This document shows positions 60,036 to 64,000 of a stretch of 64,000 nt of DNA, piece after piece. Position numbers and translations under genes: made by a program. Below the pieces are notes generated by a model. It was not told the origin of the DNA. It saw only the letters and a program-made list of their open reading frames with translations, and did no database searches. The stretch is taken from assembly GCA_944324075.1 (NCBI GenBank), contig CALUUZ010000014.1:18484-82483 (forward strand), read 5' to 3'. The first letter of the stretch is position 1. Every line of letters starts with the position of its first letter. Source of the stretch: Candidatus Mailhella excrementigallinarum. GTDB lineage: Bacteria > Desulfobacterota > Desulfovibrionia > Desulfovibrionales > Desulfovibrionaceae.

Positions 60036-60602
60036 ATGCGGTTCACGTCGCGTTTTTCTCTGAAACCCGTCATGATGCGCTGCTGCACGTCTTTAATGCT
60101 GACGGCATTCTGCACACTGGGAGCAGCATCTCCTTCCGCCGCCGGGGACTGGAGCGTCTTCGCCGGACTGGGCGGAGGAGACTGCCGCTCTCTCGCCGCA
60201 GATTTCAGTCTGCGGCACACCCTTGATCCTCTGCATGAAAATTCCGTGCTTGAACTGCGTCCGCTGCTGGAGGCTTCCGGAACAGTCTGGAAGAAGTCCG
60301 CCGAGCATATATGGGGCGCCGGGGTGGCGGCAGGAGTGACCGCGGAGTTCAGACGGGAAGGAGCGTGGCGTCCCTATCTTTCCGGCAGTTTCGGAACCTT
60401 TCTGCTTTCGGCCGACAGAATGGGGACGCACAGGCTTGGAGGGCATTTTCAGTTCCGCTCCAGGGCAAGCGCGGGAATAAGATTCGGAGAGGGACTCCGG
60501 CACTGCATCCAGGCGGATGCCGCGCACTTTTCCAACGGCGGCATATATACTTTCAATTCAGGATTCAATACGTTCGGCCTTTCCTACGGCTTTCGGTTCT
60601 GA
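60036..60602 (+). CDS. pagL: Lipid A 3-O-deacylase PagL-like (acyloxyacyl hydrolase family)
   Basis: 188 aa. The N-terminus carries a signal peptide (MLTAFCTLGAASPSAA), cleaved near residue 36. The mature part is an eight-strand outer-membrane barrel ending GLSYGFRF (terminal Phe). The PagL active site is visible near the end: His164 and Ser166 in DAAHFSNGGIYTFNSGFNTF, the family's HxSN motif, followed by the N-x-G. It removes the 3-acyl chain from lipid A in the outer leaflet. It fits with the window's other lipid A-modification genes but is not in the same operon. The weak start site (GGGAAG) is acceptable. Confidence 0.85.
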   Translation: MRFTSRFSLKPVMMRCCTSLMLTAFCTLGAASPSAAGDWSVFAGLGGGDCRSLAADFSLRHTLDPLHENSVLELRPLLEASGTVWKKSAEHIWGAGVAAGVTAEFRREGAWRPYLSGSFGTFLLSADRMGTHRLGGHFQFRSRASAGIRFGEGLRHCIQADAAHFSNGGIYTFNSGFNTFGLSYGFRF

Positions 60603-60818
60603 GGCTTCCCGCAAAACCGATGGAGGAAAATCCCGCCCGGACGCCAGCGGCACGCGCACTGCCGTGAAAACCGCCCGGGAAAAACTCGGACAGGGGGGGC
60701 TTCCCTCAGGGAGAATTGCAAAAGGACGTCTCGCCGGCTTCGCCGTCCTGCCGGAAACGCTTTTCCCCTGAAGAATGCCCTGCGGGGGCAGGCAGGCCCC
60801 CGCAGGCTCTCCCCGGCA

Positions 60819-61730
60819 TTACCGGGGCATATGTTCCTCCGCCCCGGCGGAGGCGGGATCATCTTCCGACACTTCGTCTCCCGCATCGACCACGCGCCCC
60901 TGCATCCAGAACGCAAGATCCACCTCTTCGCCCTCCTTCGGCTCGTAGCCGTTGCAGATGCGCTCAGGGGCGAACATGAGCAGATTCAGCCATTTGTCGT
61001 CCTTCCCGAAACTTGCGCCGAAGCAGTAAATCTTCTCCTGCGCGCCTTCCGGCCCGAAATCGAAACTCTCCACCTTGCCGAGCGTCATGCGGGCCTCGTA
61101 TTCCGAACAGCGCGCGGCAGGCTGGAGCAGATTGCTGCCCCGCAGGGGAATCTTGAGCGGAGGCACGTCCAGACGGCCCCTTTCAGGGTTGGCGTCCAGC
61201 CATTTCCTGGCCCACGCCTCATAGACGGGGCCCTGCGTCACGGTAAGTTCGTCCAGCAGCGCGCGCCGGATGCCGTAGCACAGCCCGGACAGATAAAACA
61301 CCTGCGTCACGCCGGGCGTGAGATCCACCCTTGCGTCGCGGTAAAACAGCGGATCGAAGAACCAGATCGGCGCGCCGTCATCGTCGGGCTGGGCCAGCAC
61401 TTCCCCCACGCGGCCCTGCATGCCGGTCTTGCCCTGCTTCCAGGGATAGGTCTCGACCACGGTCAGCGAATTGGCAAAGCCTTCCAGAAAGGGGAACACG
61501 CCCGCCGGGTCCAGGCGCGCGTCCTTGCGTCCGGCGAACACCACGCCCGCGCGCAGCAGCGATTCCCTGGGCCAGGCCATGAGAAAGGTTTCCCGCTCGC
61601 CCTCTTCAATGCGCCAGATCGGGCGGGTTCCGCCCTCGGCTACCGTGGTTCCGATGACGCCGGGGATCAGATCGGGGGATTTCAGCAGGGTGAACCATTT
61701 GTCGCCCATGCTTTCAAGATGTTGACTCAT
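60819..61730 (-). CDS. Protein of unknown function, 303 aa
   Basis: I do not recognise it. The start at 61730 has a family III leader (GGTTTGCCT region then CCATAAAGGATTTTCTG) and a CCCCTGAAGGGGG-type hairpin. The protein is soluble, acidic at the C-terminus, with no signal peptide or TM. Segments such as VGEVLAQPDDDGAPIWFFDP, VDLTPGVTQVFYLSGLCYG, LKIPLRGSNLLQPAARCSEY and KVESFDFGPEGAQEKIYCFG suggest a mixed alpha/beta enzyme or binding fold. The neighbours are an MFS exporter (same strand, upstream) and pagL (convergent). Nothing else points to a function. Confidence 0.72.
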   Translation of the reverse strand: MSQHLESMGDKWFTLLKSPDLIPGVIGTTVAEGGTRPIWRIEEGERETFLMAWPRESLLRAGVVFAGRKDARLDPAGVFPFLEGFANSLTVVETYPWKQGKTGMQGRVGEVLAQPDDDGAPIWFFDPLFYRDARVDLTPGVTQVFYLSGLCYGIRRALLDELTVTQGPVYEAWARKWLDANPERGRLDVPPLKIPLRGSNLLQPAARCSEYEARMTLGKVESFDFGPEGAQEKIYCFGASFGKDDKWLNLLMFAPERICNGYEPKEGEEVDLAFWMQGRVVDAGDEVSEDDPASAGAEEHMPR

Positions 61731-61863
61731 CAGAAAATCCTTTATGGTTTGCCTCCCCCTTCAGGGGAAAAGAGTTCCTGAGCGGAAAATCGAATGCTTC
61801 GGCGCGTCTCCGGTCATGCCGGAAACCCGTCCGCAGAGCATTAGCATAAAGGCCGGCCGGGGT
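61731..61863 (-). promoter_or_regulatory. Family III leader of the 303-aa gene
   Basis: On the minus strand TTTTCCCCTGAAGGGGGAGG precedes CAAACCATAAAGGATTTTCT and the ATG at 61730. The CCCCTGAAGGGGG core can form a small hairpin. It is almost identical to the leaders before thiE and the orphan copy at 63685-63732. Confidence 0.75.
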
Positions 61864-63372
61864 CTACGCGCGTTTTCCGCCCGTATTCCTTTCCGCCGCG
61901 CCGTCTTCCGATCCGGCCTGCCCTCCGGAGCCGCCGTTCCCATCCTCTTCCTCAAGAAAGGACGGATCGGGCATGCAGTCCACGCCCTTGCCCAGACCGC
62001 AGCGCCACGCATTCAGGATGCGCAGACTCACCAGCGCCAGCCCCAGCACGTTGAAGGCCACAAAAAGCCGCAGGTCCAGCCGCATCCCCCGGAGAAAGGG
62101 TTCGGCCATTTCCGGGCCGGCCCCATGCGTGCCGAGGTAGCGGGTCATGGTCGCGGACACGATGATCAGGCTGATCAGCATTCCCAGCGTGCGCATGGTG
62201 TTGGCCAGCCCCGAAGCCTCCGGGGTGTGGGAGGCATCCACGCTGCGCACGATGGAAAGGGTGTTCGGCCCGGCGAAAAATGCCAGCCCCACCCCGATGA
62301 TGCACTGGGTCAGCCCTACAAATAAGAGGGAGGAATGCATGTCCAGCCGGGAAGAGAGCAGTATCCCCGCGCCGGAAAAGGCCAGCCCGATGGCGGATAC
62401 CGGGTCCGGCCCGATGCGGTCGCTCAGTTTGCCCGCCAGGGGGGAAAGCAGGGACTGCGCCACGCTCTGCAGGGCCACAAAGGCCCCGGCTTCCAGCGGG
62501 GTGAGGAAGCGCAACTGCTGGAGATACAGCATGAAATAGTACAGCAGGCCGTTGATGGAGCCGAAGTTCACCAGCGCGGCGAACAGTCCAAGGATCAGGG
62601 AGGGATGCGCGGCGATGAAGCGCACGTCCACCACCGGCCGGGGCACGCGGAGTTCCACCAGAACGAACAGAACAAGGACGGCAAGCCCGGCGGCAAGGAA
62701 CCAGCCCGCGAAGTCGTAGCGCCCCACGCAGCTTGCCCCTGTGGTCAGCAGCACAAAGCCCGCCCCCATCACGGCAATGCCCGGCAGATCGAGTCCGGTC
62801 GGCACGGGAACCTGCCGCACCCTGACGGTACGGAACATGGCGATCCATGCCAGAACGCCCAGGGGAAGCAGCACGACGAAAAGCCAGCGCCAGCCCAGCG
62901 CCGTGGCGATGCCGCCGCCCACCAGCGGCCCGAGGGCGATGCCCACATAGGTGGAGGCCGTCAGCAGCCCCATGAGCCTTCCCTGCATGCTGCGCGGCGC
63001 AATGCTGATGAGCAGCGTGACCGAGGAGGTCGCCACCATGGCCGCCCCCGCGCCCTGAATGAAGCGCTGGCCCCACACAAGTTCGACATTTGGGGAAAAG
63101 GCCAGACTCAGACACATGACCAGAAAGATGGCGAACCCGTAAAGAAAGACCCTGCGCTGCCCCATGATGGCGATAAGCTGCGCCGCGACGATATTGAAAA
63201 TGACCAGAGACAGGACGTAGACCGCGCTGATCAGGCTGAGATCGCCCGCGCTTGCGTGGAGATCGTTGCCTATGGACGGCAGACAGGCCCCCACGCCGGA
63301 AACCATGAATGCCACCATGAAATTGCACATTGAGAGGGCAATCATGGAAGAGCGCAGACCGGATTCGTTCAT
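61864..63372 (-). CDS. MFS multidrug exporter (DHA2/EmrB-like)
   Basis: 502 aa from ATG 63372 (TAAAGGAATTTCCG upstream, a family III-type site). It has fourteen or so membrane segments. Motif A-like GQRRVFLYGFAIFLV, motif B/C WGQRFIQGAGAAMVATSS and GIALGPLVGGGIATALGWRWLFV (the antiporter motif C) place it with drug:H+ antiporters of the EmrB/QacA type. The tail of about 30 Gly/Glu/Ser residues is extra. No partner emrA or regulator lies beside it, so the substrate is unknown. Confidence 0.9.
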   Translation of the reverse strand: MNESGLRSSMIALSMCNFMVAFMVSGVGACLPSIGNDLHASAGDLSLISAVYVLSLVIFNIVAAQLIAIMGQRRVFLYGFAIFLVMCLSLAFSPNVELVWGQRFIQGAGAAMVATSSVTLLISIAPRSMQGRLMGLLTASTYVGIALGPLVGGGIATALGWRWLFVVLLPLGVLAWIAMFRTVRVRQVPVPTGLDLPGIAVMGAGFVLLTTGASCVGRYDFAGWFLAAGLAVLVLFVLVELRVPRPVVDVRFIAAHPSLILGLFAALVNFGSINGLLYYFMLYLQQLRFLTPLEAGAFVALQSVAQSLLSPLAGKLSDRIGPDPVSAIGLAFSGAGILLSSRLDMHSSLLFVGLTQCIIGVGLAFFAGPNTLSIVRSVDASHTPEASGLANTMRTLGMLISLIIVSATMTRYLGTHGAGPEMAEPFLRGMRLDLRLFVAFNVLGLALVSLRILNAWRCGLGKGVDCMPDPSFLEEEDGNGGSGGQAGSEDGAAERNTGGKRA

Positions 63373-64000
63373 CGGAAATTCCTTTATGGATGGTAATGCG
63401 GCATGGAAGGGGGCCGTGCCCGCTGCCGGGCGGAGCGGGGCACGGGCATCGGCAGCGGGGATGAGGAAGGAAGAAGGATCACGCGGAGGCTTGCGGACAG
63501 GGAGAGCGGAGAGGAGTCTCGCCCCGCCCGGCTCCGCAGCGCATTTCATGAGCGGAACGCTCCAGCGACTGCCGCCCGCCCGTGTGGAACACCGGCTGTC
63601 CCTGCGGCAACGCATGTTGCCGCCCCGAGGCGGAACCGTACCTCCCGCGCAGCGCCGTCAGCACGGTTCCGCGGCAGAGCCTCATCAAAAATTCCTTTGT
63701 GGTTTGAAACCTCCCCCCTTCAGGGGGAAAAAGTGGTTGACAAGACGGCGAAGCCGATGAAATCCTTTTTCGTAACCCCTCCCTTCAGGGAGGGGCAATC
63801 CGCACGACCCCTATCCGTCGGCTGCGGAGTCAGTCGGCGGATGGGGCGACTGTGGATTGAAACATGGAAATATCGACATGATGCAGAATAGAACTATCCT
63901 CCGTCAGAGTCAATTCCGGCTCGCTCTGTTGCAGAATAGTGTTGAACATAACCTTGACCGCCGGAGGCACGCCGCGTCAGCGGCGTATGGAGCGACGACC
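63373..64000. repeat. Right-edge repeat cluster with an orphan leader
   Basis: A family I right end (GCATTTCATGAGCGGAACGC) is at about 63540-63565 and GGCAACGCATGTTGCCGC at about 63606. An orphan family III leader on the minus strand (63685-63732) points to an ATG at 63688, but the short frame after it (to 63479) is repeat DNA, not a gene. At about 63785-63865 is the 'CAATCCGCACGACCCCTATC' repeat with an ACCCCTCCCTTCAGGGAGGG hairpin. At 63925-64000 the block AGAATAGTGTTGAACATAAC followed by CTTGACCGCCGGAGGC is an inverted near-copy of 866-945. No gene is supported in 628 bp. Confidence 0.7.

Noticed and set aside
1..64000. Prophage, insertion sequence or integrated element
   Set aside because: No transposase, integrase, phage structural gene or att-like direct repeat was seen; the gene content is mostly housekeeping.

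Overview
The window is GC-rich (clearly above 60% by eye), tightly packed chromosomal DNA from a Gram-negative anaerobe. Several features point to Desulfovibrionaceae, perhaps a gut lineage near Bilophila, Mailhella or Desulfovibrio. These are two porins of the Desulfovibrio 'homotrimeric porin' type (signal peptide MKKLVTLLLA, C-terminal Phe), a ModD-type molybdate operon, a TRAP transporter beside an AprA/FrdA-like flavoprotein, and the gene order yajC-secD-secF-ftsY. The genus is inferred from protein character only. I saw no tRNA, rRNA, CRISPR array, transposase or prophage gene.

Layout. 0-10.6 kb: thiamine salvage and synthesis. It holds the tail of thiM, a thiE, a MATE exporter, a hybrid histidine kinase, then a TPP riboswitch with terminator in front of thiS-thiG-thiH-thiF and a second thiE-like gene. 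10.9-17.5 kb: porin 1, an RluA-type pseudouridine synthase, and modC-modA-(small CxxC ORF)-modB-modD. 17.7-23.4 kb: DEAD-box helicase, an unknown 205-aa protein, TrmI tRNA methyltransferase and an ABC-F ATPase. 23.9-30.9 kb: K+ channel, ftsY, secF, secD, yajC and divergent argB. 31.1-37.7 kb: five genes on the minus strand in the order ugd, epimerase, polyprenyl-phosphate sugar synthase, LABN membrane protein, ArnT-like transferase. Read as a pathway they would make a nucleotide uronic acid, load it on a lipid carrier and transfer it to lipid A or core. 37.9-44.2 kb: polA, a TPR protein, hisH-hisF and an unknown 349-aa protein.

44.4-53 kb: the most system-like accessory block. On the minus strand it holds a Crp/Fnr regulator, an AprA/FrdA-like flavoprotein, a GltD-like FAD/NAD oxidoreductase with two C-terminal ferredoxin motifs, a DctP binding protein and a fused DctQM permease. 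It looks like import of an organic anion followed by NAD(P)H- or ferredoxin-linked redox chemistry on it in the cytoplasm. 53.5-55.5 kb: a small ArsR-controlled operon (permease plus redox-active small thioredoxin) with matching operators in front of both transcription units. 55.9-63.4 kb: a CCA-adding-enzyme homologue that has lost catalytic residues in both domains, a small coiled-coil protein, porin 2, a PagL-type lipid A deacylase, an unknown 303-aa protein and an MFS exporter.

The intergenic space is dominated by three dispersed repeat families. Family I is a ~170-190 bp MITE-like element with short inverted ends (GAGCATTTYGC). In eight cases its terminal TAG is also the stop codon of the adjoining gene. 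Family II contains the palindromes GGCAACGAACGTTGCC and GCGAGCGTTAGCGAGC and a C/G homopolymer. Family III is a leader motif (AACCATAAAGGAATTT, often after a CCCCTGAAGGGG hairpin) placed immediately before start codons, with two orphan copies. These families explain almost every gap longer than 200 bp and are the least expected structure here.
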